Origin: Chionis minor
Taxonomy: Eukaryota > Chordata > Aves > Charadriiformes > Chionididae
DNA length: 64,000 nt
Assembly: GCA_013398295.1 (NCBI GenBank)
Contig: VZSF01008169.1
Coordinates: 434,001 to 498,000 of the forward strand
Direction: 5' to 3'
In this document: positions 27,314-41,000 of the stretch, piece after piece
How the letters are laid out: every line of letters starts with the position of its first letter
Position numbering within the stretch: the first letter of the stretch is position 1
Made by a program: the position numbers and the translations under genes
Notes under the pieces: model-generated
What the model was told of the DNA's origin: nothing
Database searches by the model: none
The model's input: the letters and a program-made list of their open reading frames with translations, nothing else

Positions 27314-28620
27314 AAGTTTTCCAATTCTTTGCCTTTTCTTTTATTTTCCCTAAGCTACCTATTAACCTCTTCCTTTCTGCCTTCTGCCCAAATATCTTAT
27401 TTTCTTCAGCCTCTCCTTAGTACCCTTCTTTTCAGCTCCACAAGCCCTTTTATGATTTTAGTCTTTGCCTTTCTCCCCCTGCATAATTCGCAGCTCTATT
27501 TTGGTCTCCAGAGTCTTTCTACCAGTTCTGGATCTCTTGTTCCTTTTCAGCCTGTTGCCTACCCCCTCCCAGCCCCCCGGTCACCTCCAGTTCTTTGCTT
27601 TTATTATTTTGTATTCTGCACATCCCTCTCTCACTTAAAACCATAGTAACAAATTATGTTTTTGTATGCTACCAAGCTTCTGCTATTGCACCATCCTACC
27701 CAACAACAGGGTCACATAAACCATTTCTAGAATAAGGGGCCAATCCTGCCTTGCTCTAATAGTACAACAAGACTAAATTGGAGGAGAGTTGATCTTCAAC
27801 ATAATTTAGAAAAAAAACCAAGAAAAAAGCCAAAACACAAACCCTTCTCTTTGCAATCAGTGCTGTCAGTTATTATTTTATTACAATACTTGAAATAATG
27901 AAGTTTATTACTACTAAATCTGTAGCTTCAGAAGGAATTCTGTAAGAAACCTCTTTCAAAAGAAGATTTCAAGTTTTGGTGGTTTCCAGAAAAGCATGAA
28001 ACATGCTCCTGTCTTAACTTAGTGAATCACAAGTGAGAAAAGGTATAATTCAACCCTAATATTTTAAAGTCTTATGATTTTTAAGCTAGGTCTATAACTA
28101 TTAGCATTCCGACTCACAGGGACAGACATAAACCTGATCTCAATAGAAGAGCAGACTGCATAACAGTCCATACCCAATTTTGAACTATTCTGAGTTAAAA
28201 TTACATACTGTGGGGTCAGAATATTAAAGGAAAGGAAGAAAAAAAGGAAAGCTAATCTCAAGCAGTCAGCACACAAATGTCATTAAAATGTCACTCGTTA
28301 CACGAAAGTTGTAAAACCAGGCAGCAATGTTGTCTCAGTAGCTGCTATTCAATTTTGGATGGAAATGACCAGAAGTGACATGTGCTTGGTACTTCGCAGA
28401 TGTCAAACCAGTAGCAAATGGAGGAAAAGCTCAAACTTCCTCCTATCATTTTGAGATATTTGTTCCTATCAAAAGTAATTTTTTGATCTCAAATTGGAAG
28501 CTGTTTCCCCTGTCATGGGAAATGGACAGGTCAGACAGAGGATACTAATGAGGATTATTTTTCCCTTGCATGGAATGTAATCGATATTCCTCCTTAATTA
28601 TCTCAAAGCAGTATCACAGG

Positions 28621-28684
28621 GAAGAAAAAGGGGTTGGGTTTTGTTTGTTTGTTTTTTTGGGGTTTTTTTTAGTTTTTTTTTTTA
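28621..28684 (+). repeat. T/G-rich tract with G-runs
   Basis: Low-complexity stretch with ggggttggg, (TTTG)n, gggg and long T runs. On the minus strand it is C/A-rich with poly-A, resembling a decayed retroposon tail, but no element body was recognised next to it. Confidence 0.7.
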
Positions 28685-29719
28685 ATACCACTTAGCTTCC
28701 ACAAAACCTTTAATTGCTGTGGCTTACATTTTCTAGAATTAATACAGTTAAAGTGACCTCGGGATTATTCTTTTATGCTCCTATCTAGTTTTCTAGTGTA
28801 AGAGTAAAATTTATTAACATTTTGACTAGAAACTCTTCAACATCCATCTTCTAACATAAGTGATACCCTCCCATGACTAGCCTATGTTTGCATAACTGGA
28901 GTAATTACTTAGAGGAAATATTTCTATCAATTCTGTGCTGAGCTGAATTTGAAGACACTGAAGGATTCAGAAATCAAATGCTTTATAATGTTAACTTTTT
29001 GAGAGATGTTAACAAGACATATTAGCTCAAACAGAAGCTTCCTATTGACTCTCTACTCTGCCTTCAAGGCCTGATGAAAGCAGATCTCAGACTTTAAATC
29101 TGATAAAACTCAGATGGGATTTGGTTTGTAAAAAAACAACTCTAAGCTTCAAAGTTTATTAATTCTTTAGCTCCCTCTGTTCTTTAGCTTTTTATGTCTC
29201 AACTAGATTTCTGGGCACCAGAGTCAATAAACAAATTTTACCTGAAAGGGGATAGTGATACAAGGCACCATGTATCTTCTTGTAAAAGCATACATCATAG
29301 GCTTGTTTTAACATCAAGACAAATGTAAAAAGAGAAATTAAGGTAGATTGTATCAGCTGCAGCCTGGAGGAAGACTGAAGGCAAAGTGAGGGAGCGTTCT
29401 CTTAGGTCAACAAATTTCAGACCTATCAGACTTGGACCCACTACATTGTGCAATTAAGGATCATTTTCTGGATGCTCAGGTCTTCCCAAATTTATTTACA
29501 AACAGATCTAAGCTACTGCTTTCTGTCCTGGGACCTGACAGTAAGCAGTCCTTAGTTTTCCCCTACTGACTCCTTCTGAAAAATGTAATACAAAGAGGAA
29601 AAAAAAAAAAAAAATCATGTACCAACAGCGAGCTTGGTGCTGGTTCAGTGTTTTCCCCACAGCAGTGAAATACCATGAAGCGCTCGGAAGCACTCACAAA
29701 CAATTTTCTCAGTGTTCGG

Positions 29720-30300
29720 TTCTCAGCATTGAAACTAGCTGTGGGTCAAGTCAATGCTAAGACAAATCTAAGCTTTACAGCTGTTGAAATACTTAAGCCA
29801 TACCAGATTTTAAAGTGATGTCATAGCAATGCAGTTATTACTCGCCTGCCACAGGATCTGCTGATGGCAGTTGAAGTTCTTATTCATCAAGGGGCCCAAA
29901 TAATTGAAACAATCCATCTGCTCTATGTACTCTCTTTCTCCCTGTACTGCGATTACTTACTGCCTTGTGATATTTGCCAGTGATGTCATACTTAATCAAG
30001 CAATTGGTGGCCTGTTAGATCTCCCGAGAACTGTGCTGCACTCCTCTGCTGGAGCATAGGTATCTTAAATAATCCACCTGTTCCAAGCTTTCCCTTTGCA
30101 AAACCTGATGGGACATGATATTTGGCAGTGACTGTCATAACTGATCAGGCAATTGCCAGACTCGTGCGTATTTCCTGAAAGCTGCTGCTGTTTTTCATCA
30201 TGAATTCCAGATAATTGAAATAATTGACCCGCTCCGGGGCCCTGCTTTGACTCCAGCATTTTCTGCAACGGGACATTTGCCTATTGTCATATTTGTTTAA
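29720..30300. repeat. Degenerate tandem array, units of about 150-165 bp
   Basis: Two landmark motifs alternate through this region. Motif A (attgaaac / aataattgaaac / aaataatcc / ataattgaaat) occurs near 29729, 29900, 30064 and 30211. Motif B (agtgatgtcata / agtgactgtcata / tattgtcata) occurs near 29814, 29979, 30127 and 30281. Units 1 and 2 align best (gatatttgccagtgatgtca against gatatttggcagtgactgtc, followed by atcaagcaattgg against atcaggcaattgc). A possible further motif A lies at about 30553. I do not recognise a named satellite or transposon. Confidence 0.6.
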
Positions 30301-32360
30301 GAGCTGCAGTAGGAAGAGGCTTTGATGCCACAGCACCACAAAGGAAAGCAACGTTATCTGCACACTTTGTATTACTGAACGGCCAGACACTACCCTGCTC
30401 CCTGTACCCATACCATGAGTCACAAGAGCCCATGCTGGCTATATCCATCTTAGTGCTAAAAGGGTATAGGAAGGGGAGGTGAGGAAAAGCACGTGAGCAG
30501 AAGTTTTGCAGCCAGGCTGACAGTGGGAATTTTATTACTGCTCCCAAATGATGATGCCAAGTAATTTAAACACTCCAGTGCTCTGTTGGTTAAATGGACC
30601 TCTATTAAGCCTTTTTTCAGTAGTTAAGGAGCCTACAAATGTTTTACAGAGGACCAGGTACCCTGACTTAGGGTTTTCACCACTTTTTACATAGTCAAAG
30701 GACAGACTTGCCTGTTGATTGCTATAAAGATTTTTAGAATAGCCCGATTAACTGTACTAGCCATAAAACGCTTTTATGTGTTCATCTGCTATTTTGTGAA
30801 TAGGGGTATAGATCTTACTTGTAGTCAGATTATATTGCTCAGTTTTATTTGAGAAGGACAAAAATACCACATTCACTCAACTAGATCACATCCCACTCCT
30901 GAATTTACTGTATTCATCTCAAGGATGGATGTTCAGTTGTGTTCATTATTCTGCTTAGCATCTGAGCAGGTCACAGACTGACAGTGACTGTAGAAGTCTA
31001 GCATATCTGCAATAATCTTGCAAGTGTCTGTTAGATTTCCAGCACTTTCATTAAGATCTAACATTTCTGCAGCTGTACTTTAAGGGGTTCAATATTTTGC
31101 CCTGTACAGAGTACAGCATACAGAATTATTTTTAAAAGACCTCCAAGAATATAGCATCCATGTCTATTAACAGCCAACCTTCCTAAAGTTTCTTTATGTG
31201 TAGTTTGTTTCAGCTCTTTATTTTCAAACAGATAACACTGAAATGACTAAAGAGAAATGCTGTTTTTAAAGGGAGAAAGCTGCCAAATCTTATACAGATA
31301 TACAGCTAGAAATGATATCAACATTAGAGTTACAATTATCTACCCACTTAAATAAACTTCTGATGTTTTGTTTTTTTAAATTTGGATAAAACTGACACTA
31401 ACTCAGGAAGTCAAGATGATCTGTTAAGAATAACAGCTTACAAGTAAACTATGTGATAAAAGGAATATGTTTTCCTCATCTTACATCAAACTTTTTAGAA
31501 AAGAAAGTGCTAAATGTCTCTTGATTGGAAAGGTTTGATGTGTCTTAGTGCAAAGAAAGTCAAATCTTGACATCCATAAGAGATTTGTGTTTCCATCAAA
31601 AATGGAAGTCAGTACTTGCATACAGCGACAGGCAGGTCTAGAGGTCTGTTGTCCAGAGAGCAGCTAGGCTTTGCTCCGCTTCCCTCATGCTCCTGACCTT
31701 CAGTGGTCCCTTCTGACCTTCAGGACCTAGCAGCATCACAGCACTATAGCACTACTTGCGTGCTTTCCCCTCATTGAGAAATATCTTCATTATAAGCTAG
31801 AACTCACCTACTGTTAAAGTTTGAATTACAGCTTTATAGAAGGAAGGTTTGTGTACTTGATATAGTACTCTAATGAGTGTTAGTCAATCAACGCTTACTT
31901 GAGGAAAACAGATGACAGAAAGGACACTTGTATGCGTGCACACAACTGTGGGGTGGGGGGAAATCAACCTTTTGATGAAATAGATTTTTTTGTTTACATA
32001 CATAAGTGATGATTGAATGTAGAGAATTCAAAAGAGTGACTTTACAGATAATTGGCCCTGACTAACAGAAGAAAACAACACCGCAGCTTTTTGTCAGCAG
32101 TAGGATGTAATTATGCATCATTAATTATACTGGCATGTCAATGAGAGGTCAGGCAACACAATACAAAGGCAGAAGAAAGTAGTCCTATACCCTGACAATG
32201 TTGTTATTAGAAAACACTAGCGCTTACATTGCAATCTTGAGGAGGGAGGAAAACACTTAAATCAGGTGAAAAATCTGCAGTCTGATCTGACTTAAAAAAA
32301 CAAGAATGTGAAATGGTGATGGGCATAGAGGAGGTGTTGCAGACTAACATAACCACCTAC

Positions 32361-32450
32361 CCTTTCAACCTGGCCAGACAGGTCTGCCCATGAATGGGTA
32401 TATATAACACTGGCAGCAACGCTTTCACTTCGCAGGGGGTCAGTAACAGC
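32361..32450 (-). CDS. Candidate internal coding exon (30 codons), or part of an LTR-like segment
   Basis: A 90-nt minus-strand segment, phase 0 at both ends, reading AVTDPLRSESVAASVIYTHS and then WADLSGQVER. The acceptor ends gtactgctactggcag (32451-32466) and the donor is AGG|GTAGGT (32355-32360). A second frame is open over the last part. Its phase fits between the 61-kb and 15-kb candidates. Against this, on the plus strand the same bases carry a TATA-box-like TATATATAA, and the segment sits in what may be a small LTR-like insertion, so the open frame may be accidental. Confidence 0.32.
32399..32407 (+). promoter_or_regulatory. TATA-box-like TATATATAA
   Basis: A TATA match preceded by atgaatggg and followed about 30 bases later by a C/T-rich cactt sequence, the spacing expected of a core promoter. 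It may belong to a small LTR-like insertion (32335-32598), which starts TG, ends CA and is flanked by ggagg on both sides. No transcript is implied by sequence alone. Confidence 0.22.
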
Positions 32451-34973
32451 CTGCCAGTAGCAGTACAATTCAAAGCAGAACTAGTTTCCTTATCACTGCA
32501 TATGCTTTTACTAAGGTAATCTACTGCTCTCTATGTTATTTCTATTTGATGCCTTCTCCCAGTCACCAGTCTGATTGCTCCCAGTGCCAACTCTTCCAGG
32601 AGGCAGATCTGTGACTTGTGATGCTGTGCCCCACTGCAAGTAAAGCCATGCTTTATTTGTACGTTCCTATTTGACCCGCTATTAAGAAAAAAGGAAATTT
32701 CAGCTTTGTTAGCAGTGAATAGTGAGGTTTTTTCTCCTCAAGAGAAGTCACTTTTAGCTAGATTCTTCCCTATCCACCACATTGTTTCTCCTCCCCATCA
32801 CTTTATTTGCACAGACTAATTTACCAGTTAATGATAAACAGGAGCAGGTTTTATGCCTTTGCAAGTGCATTTCAAATGCCCTAGTAAATAAAAGGCACAA
32901 CTTACATTATGTCATCTCTGCATGCAACATATACTACTTTTCCTGATTCTTTCAGTTTTTCTTAATTGATTAGAAATACATATACAACCTTGAAGGCCAA
33001 AAGCTCCTGAAGTAAAAAAAGCACACAGTGTTCTAATATTTATCACTAATGGAGTCAACCATGACTCTCTGCCAGGATCAAAGAGGCTTGCAAAGATATT
33101 CCAATACTGCTGCTTCCTTTCCCAAGGCACCAGTGAGACTTGGCAATGGGTAGATATGGGGGAAGTTGTGCCAAAGAACATCTCAGGGACGCACCTTCTC
33201 ATTGGTGGGCTGGAATTTGGTTAGGTTATCTACTGGAAGGGAAATATCATGGTCTAAGTTGACAATCTTTGCTTCCTCAATTTCAAGCTACTCTCTCCAC
33301 AAGGGAAAGTTTGGAGTCGTTGAGGGCAGGGGTCTTTTAAATAAAGACTTTACCCCTATCTCCTCGTATTCAGATATATTCCCTTTCCCTGACAAAAGGA
33401 ACACAGAATTCAGTTAAATATTGAAGCGATTAGAATGTTGACAAAGAACAGAAATGCATTGGGGAAAGAAACATTTTCATTTTTCTTTCCAGCTCAGTAG
33501 AAAAATTTTGTTTTCAGCAGTTCCATTTCATGCACAAACCTCCCTTGAGATACTAAATTCAAAGCCCGAAACTGCCTCCTTTCCTTATATTATTTTTATC
33601 TTTTCACATAATTACAGAGAAATTGCCAATGGTCACACTGAACACTTAGATTTATCAATAGCGCAAATCAAACCTTCACAGCAAGTTATGCAGGATACGT
33701 ATTTCAATACAGCACCATATCACCTCAGTTGGTAACTTAAAGGCAAGCATTTAATTGCATGAAAATTTGGACAGAGGATGAGGGAAGTGGTGTAACGAGA
33801 TGGTCTTTGAACAAGTTTAGTGGGATAAGCATTGATACAAATATCAAAAAAATAATGTTGAAAGCCCAAATAAGGAAGCTCCCAATACCTAGATTTTAAC
33901 TTGGTGCAAAACATAAGCAGAAGTGAACTTTAAAGCCAGGTTAACCTCTCTTTCACTTTGCATTTCTTTTTACAATGGAGTTGTGGGGTTTTTAAGCCTG
34001 TGGTTTTGTCTAACTGCACAGCTCTTCGAACGGCTAATGCAACTTTCTTTTCATGTCTCTCCAAGCTGCTAGAGAACAACTTAGACACTATTCACTGTAT
34101 CCAGCCTTCTGCATAGGCAGCAAATGCTGCTCTTAGACAATGGTTATCTTGAGTAGCTATAGCATCATTAACTTGTCTCAAATGCCCCATTTTTAAAGAT
34201 TGTTCTTGTTAGGAACAATTTTGTAAGAGTACAGAAGAGCTGAAAAGGGCTGAGTGTTTTAGATTAGGCTATTATAGTAAAATTGAGCATCCCAATCAAG
34301 TTCTCTGGTATCTAAACTGATTTATTGCATCCTAGCTCTTCTGTGTTAAGAGGTCTGACAAGAAGTACACATCAGAAATTTTGTAGTACTGTTTCACGTT
34401 AGGCCTCCTCCATTCCCAGAGGTCAGACCTCAATTTAGATTAAACCATTTACTTGAAAAATAAAAAATCCTCTACATCAATATTACATGAATATATCAGT
34501 GAAATATGTCCAACATCTCTAGTGCTCAGTCTAGTAGACGGCAATTAGTAGACAGTGGAGATGATTTTGAGAGAATACCTTGATTGTTTCTGAAGGAAGC
34601 TAGCAACAATGAAAGATATGTTTGGGGGATTCCTTTTAAGACAGCACAACTACCATACTAATTCCTCATCAGATACATAGCCAGAGCCCCAGTCTTACCT
34701 CCAGCTTCTAGTCCTGCCAATTCCACAAGAAGAAAGCAGGCATTTGGATGACTTCAGTTTACCTTACGCCTCCCTGAAACAATGACTCATAAAATGAAAA
34801 TTATCTAATTTGCCTAGTAACTGAATACAGTACAAGGATTTTATTTAGTGACCAAGTTAACAAGGTCCCTCACACAGCTCATGAGCCCTTATAATATTTG
34901 AAACAGGTTTCAAAAATAGTTGGCAAGTAAAAACTGCTAAAGAGAACCAAAGGTAATCAGAATAACACCCAAG

Positions 34974-35045
34974 TATTACTTAGGGACCTAAATAAAAGAT
35001 CTAAACCTCTATTACTTAGGGACCTAAATAAAAGATCTAAACCTC
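34974..35045. repeat. Exact 36-bp tandem duplication
   Basis: Two identical 36-base units, 34974-35009 and 35010-35045, each beginning tattacttagggacctaaa and ending gatctaaacctc. Complete identity implies a recent duplication or an assembly artefact. Confidence 0.95.
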
Positions 35046-38000
35046 CTGATTGCCACCTGGACAGGCACAGTGTTAGTTTTTAATCCTAAAGTTCTGTCAA
35101 TAGTAGCTAGTTCTACTTCTTTCCATGACCAAAGGTGGACATATTTTAACTGGGAAAGCCCGATGTCTATCCATGCTAATACAGGTTGAGGTGCAAAATT
35201 ACACTTCTACAGCCTTCATTCCACCAGGGAATTTAAGCAAATGCTTTCAGTGCCAATTCATGTCATGTTTTTAGGATGAGGTTCTTTATCAGACAAATAT
35301 AGCAACCATTTCCTTCAAAAAAAAAAGTGAAATAGAGATGGGATCAGAGCTGCCTTATACACAGTCTAGTGACCAGAAGATTCACCGAAGTGGGAGACGT
35401 GGATTCAGCTCCCTCTCCCACAGTTAGTAACGTTTATCACCCCAAAAATTGTCAATATCAACTAGATAATGACCTACTCAGAGCCATCAATGGTTTGTTG
35501 GTGTCCCCAACACACACACCCCCCAAGAAGAATTTAAGTTGAACACACTCGCTACAGACAATGAGAACTCTCAAGAACAAGACAGATAGACATGGAGGAA
35601 AATAGAATAGTTCATTCTTTTAGAGTGTGACTTTTGCTGCTGGCTCAGTCCATGCCCAAAGGTCTCCTATCACAGCAGTCTTTGTGAATATACCCATGAA
35701 GGGATTAGCTTTGCTCATATTATATTTTATCTTAACTACGAGGAAAAAAAAAAGGAGCTCAGTCAAAAAAAATGTTAATATCTTTACAAAGCAATAATTA
35801 CACTTCCTTGATAAACTAATGTATTAATGGAAGTCTAATTCATCCTTATGCTAAGAAAACTGTCACTTGTCTAGTAAGATCCAAGACACAGAATGACCAG
35901 CAGGTTTTATTTTACCAAGCCATGCTAGAAAAAGGAAGATACACAAGTTTTTCAAAGGACAAATAAAATACAATCTAAATTCACATTTCAAACCACTTCC
36001 CTGAGCACATGAGTTGTCAAACAAATTTGTCAGTATTATCAGACTTTACACTTTGTGTATTCTACTTCCAGGGTTACCACTATTTATTCAAATGCAGGTG
36101 ATCAGGGCCATTTGTAATAAGAATGCTGTGCTTACCTTGGCAAAGTAGGGCTCTGGGCCAGGATTCATGTTTATTGAGACAAGAGTTCATTTAATGGAGT
36201 TTAAGGTTTTAATATTATGCAACTAAATTTATGTCAACACAAATCAAAATACACAGTGTAGGTTCTGTTACTGCAGTCAGAGACAGGCGAGCAGACCCTT
36301 GCTCCCCAGGAAAGCCCTTTTGACTTAAAGAGCACTCCAAATTGATGAACCTTGGCATTCTCTGCACAGTCACTGTAGTCAGTGGAGTTCGTGTATTTAG
36401 AGCATCTGTCCAGAATTACCTGGCAGTAGGATGGAGTTATCTCTTTACAGTTTCGACTTTTTAGAAAGCCTTATTTAAATGTAAACAAAGACATAAATAT
36501 TTTTAGATAGCTTTAGAAGAATGTGATTTGATGGTGCTTTTCATCGTAATGGTTTTTTTGATGATTACCACCTCAAGTCTTTTCAGAGTAGCTGGGTCTT
36601 TCCATGTGTACCCAAGCAGCTTCCAGGATGCAATGCAAGACTAAACATTCTGTTTTGAAATACTGCATAGTGTATAATAGAATAAGTATAATAGAATTTG
36701 AATTTGTTGTGCAGTTTGCAATTTAGCATACATAAATTTCAGTTTTGCTAGTAATTCAGAAAACTTTAACAGCTATTTAATTAGTCTAAGCTTGGTAATT
36801 CAGCCAATGAAAACTAAAATATTTAAGTTTATTAATTGAAAACAATGTTAACAGTTAATTTTCTGAATGATGGAGCAGCATAAACCCAAACTTGAGTAAC
36901 ACTATGATTAATTAATTGATTAGCTAGTTCCTGTTGAGAAATTATATCCAATAAGAGTCTGTCAATACAAATTGCTATCAATTGCCACTTTATGAAGTGC
37001 CAAGAATAATGGGTTAAGGTGCATATTAGAACTAGTTGTCATGAGTGCCAATTTACAGCAGAAAAATGGATTGTTTATCACCTAATTTAATTTCAAACAG
37101 CTAACTTACTTGTAATAACTCATTTTAGCACTGAATTTTCAAGAACTTCAGTGTTGTTAAAAGCAGCAGCTTGTTCTAATAAGTTTGCAAATTTGAATTC
37201 TTCTGTAAATAATTTAAAGCAGCCTATAACTCAATTTTGTCCTTGATTACTTAGAAAATATTTAGCATTTGTGTTCAATATCCAAACACCTCCATTACTC
37301 TCACTGGCAGCATATTTTATTACAAATGCTTCCCTACTACAGCAGTATTAGGCTTCAAGAACATTGCAAAAGACGCAGCATCCAATGTTGCTCCCGGCCA
37401 ACTCAAAAATACCTTGTGGGGTCTCTTGGGTCAAGCAGGCTAGAAAATATACTACTCATGGAGACATGTACTGCTCTTTATTTCAGAACATCCGGTCAGT
37501 TCTGATGTCCAGATGCCAAAGAAAACGCAGAGAACAGAACTCCGCTCACAGGTTCATAAGCTGAGTGAAAGGACAGAGTTGCTCTGTTTTGGGGCAAGGG
37601 AGGGGTTTAGTTCATGCTATACTTTCTCCATCCTATTTCTGAAGTCTTTTAGGTTGTTTGGTGGCAATTGTGAATGAGGAAAGTTTTAAGAAAAAATAAT
37701 CTCCTTGGAGCCTTTGAAAAAAGAAAAAAAAAATCAATGCAAAACTTCAATTTCTTAATGGCTCCTAGGAAGCTGTCAGCTAGAAACTGTTTAACAGGTA
37801 TGAAAACACATCCCCTCCCCCCACCCCCCTTCCAGATTTCAAAGATTCACTGAACTTCAGTTAGCACTGCCCAAGTACAAATACGCAGTTACATTATAAC
37901 AATAAACTAAAGATGACAAATATTTACGAGTTTATTTACCTGCATAAAGCTTTATATTTAGGAACCACACCAATCTACATCTACAATTGTAACACACGTT

Positions 38001-41000
38001 CTTTCAACCGTTTGCAGTTTCTGGAAATCTATATACCATCAGCCTTTTTCTTTACTTCGCAAACAAGGCATTGAAACCAATCCCATTCCAGAGTGCTTGC
38101 AATAGGTACCTGACAAAGCCCATCAACTTTTACTTCTATCTGCCAAACATGAGTGAGCATAAAGCATGCTGCCACTTTCATTGACTTGCTGCAATTACCT
38201 CACGCTAGCATGCAGTAAGTTCATTAGTTCATGCAGATCACTTTATACTTCAGAATAGCTATTGTATTAATACTCCCCTGTAATCTGTGACTTCAAGAAA
38301 GATCAACCATAGCCGCAAACAAGCACCAATAAACTAAAAGTTTTCAAAAGCCTTTTCAACTTTCCTTTAATAACGTGAATTGATTTAACAGCGAAAAAAG
38401 TTCAACAGCAAAGTCTTTGAAATGGCACCTCAAAAATAGGTCAGATTCTTACTTCCTAGCTTCTCTTTTACAGCATGAAAGGCTGGCTGTGTTTTGCCTC
38501 ATGACTTTTCTCCTTCTGGGAGCTCCCACAGATCATTTCCGTTAGCAAAAAGGAATCCATTGACTAAGCCTATCCTAGAGCTAACAGACTGAGCTTCCAT
38601 TGGGAAAATGCTGCAGGCTGAACACAGATATTGACCAACCTAGTTAAAAATATAACAGCACATAACCAGCACTACACTAGCATTGCAATTTATTAGACTT
38701 CACACAAAGGTTTTTCATAAGTAAGGAAGTATTTTAGCTTTAGCTTCAAGTCAGACTAACAGCAGAACATTTAACTTCAACTCAAAAATTCTTGTTTCCT
38801 ACAAGTCTGATATTTCTTTCCCTGAGAACATTTAACTGGATTTTCTGAGATCCATTTGCTATAACTGTTCTGGGAACAGCTTAGGATGACCAGCTGCAGG
38901 AAGTCACTCTGTTCTCTCCATGACCATTTTGGAACACCCTAAACTGCTGTCAGCATACAGCAGAGCAAGGACAGATTAGAGAAGCCCATTTTGGAAGCAG
39001 ACCACTGCAGAACAGGTACGGCTTAGCACGTTAACGCTGCAGACACACAACTGAAATATCTAAAAAATCCAATTCAAAAATCCTGTCAAAGAGAGAGTTA
39101 TTTAGACCATGTTCAAAGAGCCTTTGGTAATAACAGAAATAACCCTTTGCCCGGAGGATTACTTTTGAACCTGATTGTTTCAGTGTTTTACTGTATTGAT
39201 CCACAGCTATACCGACACAAATGAAGAGGCAATCAGAGATGGGAACTTCTTAATCTAGTTTCATTGCCAAAGCTAACACCTCACATACCTCTGCTGTCGG
39301 GAATCAAATGGTTATTCCCAACCCTCTCAGCAACTTTTTGCTACCTGAAAGGCATGGGGGGAATATGGTATTTGAGTTTTTCCTTTTAGGGGGAGGGAAG
39401 GAAGGTATTCTTAATTAAGAAGTTATATGTTTATTATAAACACACTTAGAAGGTTCAAAAAACCCCCCCACTATCTATATCCCCTGAATCAAGATAATAG
39501 TGTAGTAAACTTAAAAAAACCACACTCCCCATCCCCAGTATGTCTTTAACTTTGTAAAAAACACTTTAAAATAAATTTTTTGGAACAACTTTACAGAAAA
39601 GAAAATTTAACTATACTTCATTAGTTTGAATTCTACCAGATCTTAAACCCTTACAGAATTAGAAGTACAAGAATCTGCAATTACACCAGAACAAAACAGG
39701 CAGTATTCCAAAGGTTGCTGCAAGGCACTACCATACAGCTGAAAACCCATGCTTACTTTCAGTTCAGCACCAAAATTGGCTGATCCAAGTAACAGTATAC
39801 AATAAAATACATGCAGGTTATAATAAGTTGTATTTGTGATGAAGTATCAACTAGTATTTCTATTGGCATCCTATGACAACTGATATTTGACTCCACACAA
39901 TCCGTTACTCTCATCATTACATGGTAATAAAGCCTTTCTAATAAAGCTTTCAGATGGTAAATAACATTGATCTGTAAGAAACTGTTATTTACCACTGATA
40001 GACACCACGCAGCAAGACAACTTTAAGGAAGATGTACGCATCACAATACAGCTGAACGCAAGGTCTTTTCTAGACACAGGATGTTATTCACTCTTAGGGA
40101 GGAATTGGGAAACAGTAACAGATGAGTACAGTGATGCTTTTATACAGCATTTGTAGCATTACATTTATTGTTGACCAGAGCCTTACCAAACACGAAGCGT
40201 TAACAAAACTATACCAACTTACAATCAACTCTCAAGTTTCATCCTTTGGCTCCAGTCCTAGTTCAAACAAGGAAGAAAAAAAGATGGAGAACTGCACTGC
40301 ATTCAAAGAAGATCTCCAAAACAATCTGTGGTCTGGGAACACACTTTCAAATGTGAAAAAACTCAATTTTCTTTACTGAACAACTTTTAAAAGACTATTA
40401 AATCAAAACCTACAAGTACCAATAAAAGTACAAGCCTTTCAGACCACTTTAATAGGTGAAGGCAGAAGAAACTTAAGTGGCTCTTAAATTTATCACAGCT
40501 GAAGTTGACACATTATTTTAAATAGACACATAAAAACAGGTGAAAAGTATTAACCATTAGAAGAGTGCAGATACAAGTCAATTGTGACTTGACTCAAGAT
40601 GTGTAGAATTTAGATACCTATTCCCATAATGCTCATGTTCTGCCCTCTCCCCCGCAAAAAAACCCCCAGAACTCTGCATTATTTTACTGGCCCCCAAGTC
40701 CAAAACCAAATAAATTCCTGTTGGTACACACAGAAACTTTTCATGCATTCAGAATTTACTGCAGTCTAAACAGAATTAATGGCTTCAGTGTTTATGTCTT
40801 ACATAAGCACGTGCCGGAATACCGAAGTAAATATTCCCCTGATGAAGTTTCCTAGAGAACAAGGAGAAAATCAGGATTAACTGGGCCAGAACAAGTTTTC
40901 TAACTTAATGTTACCAGGGAGAGAGACAAAGTTTTTGATTCTACCTCAAAGGGCAGTTCATGAACTACACATTACATTTGTACAATTGGATTACAGGCTT

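Larger units (their letters stand above)
21594..29719. other. Intron-like DNA
   Basis: Contains a GC-richer patch at 22430-22570 with open frames on both strands but no recognised product, the alternating tract at 27262 and the T/G tract at 28621. Otherwise AT-rich and featureless apart from the weak candidate at 26068-26144. Confidence 0.55.

Noticed and set aside
29230..29267. Minus-strand open stretch ending at a CAG|GTAAAA donor
   Set aside because: Acceptor choice unclear and the donor position is itself a better acceptor; could not be decided.
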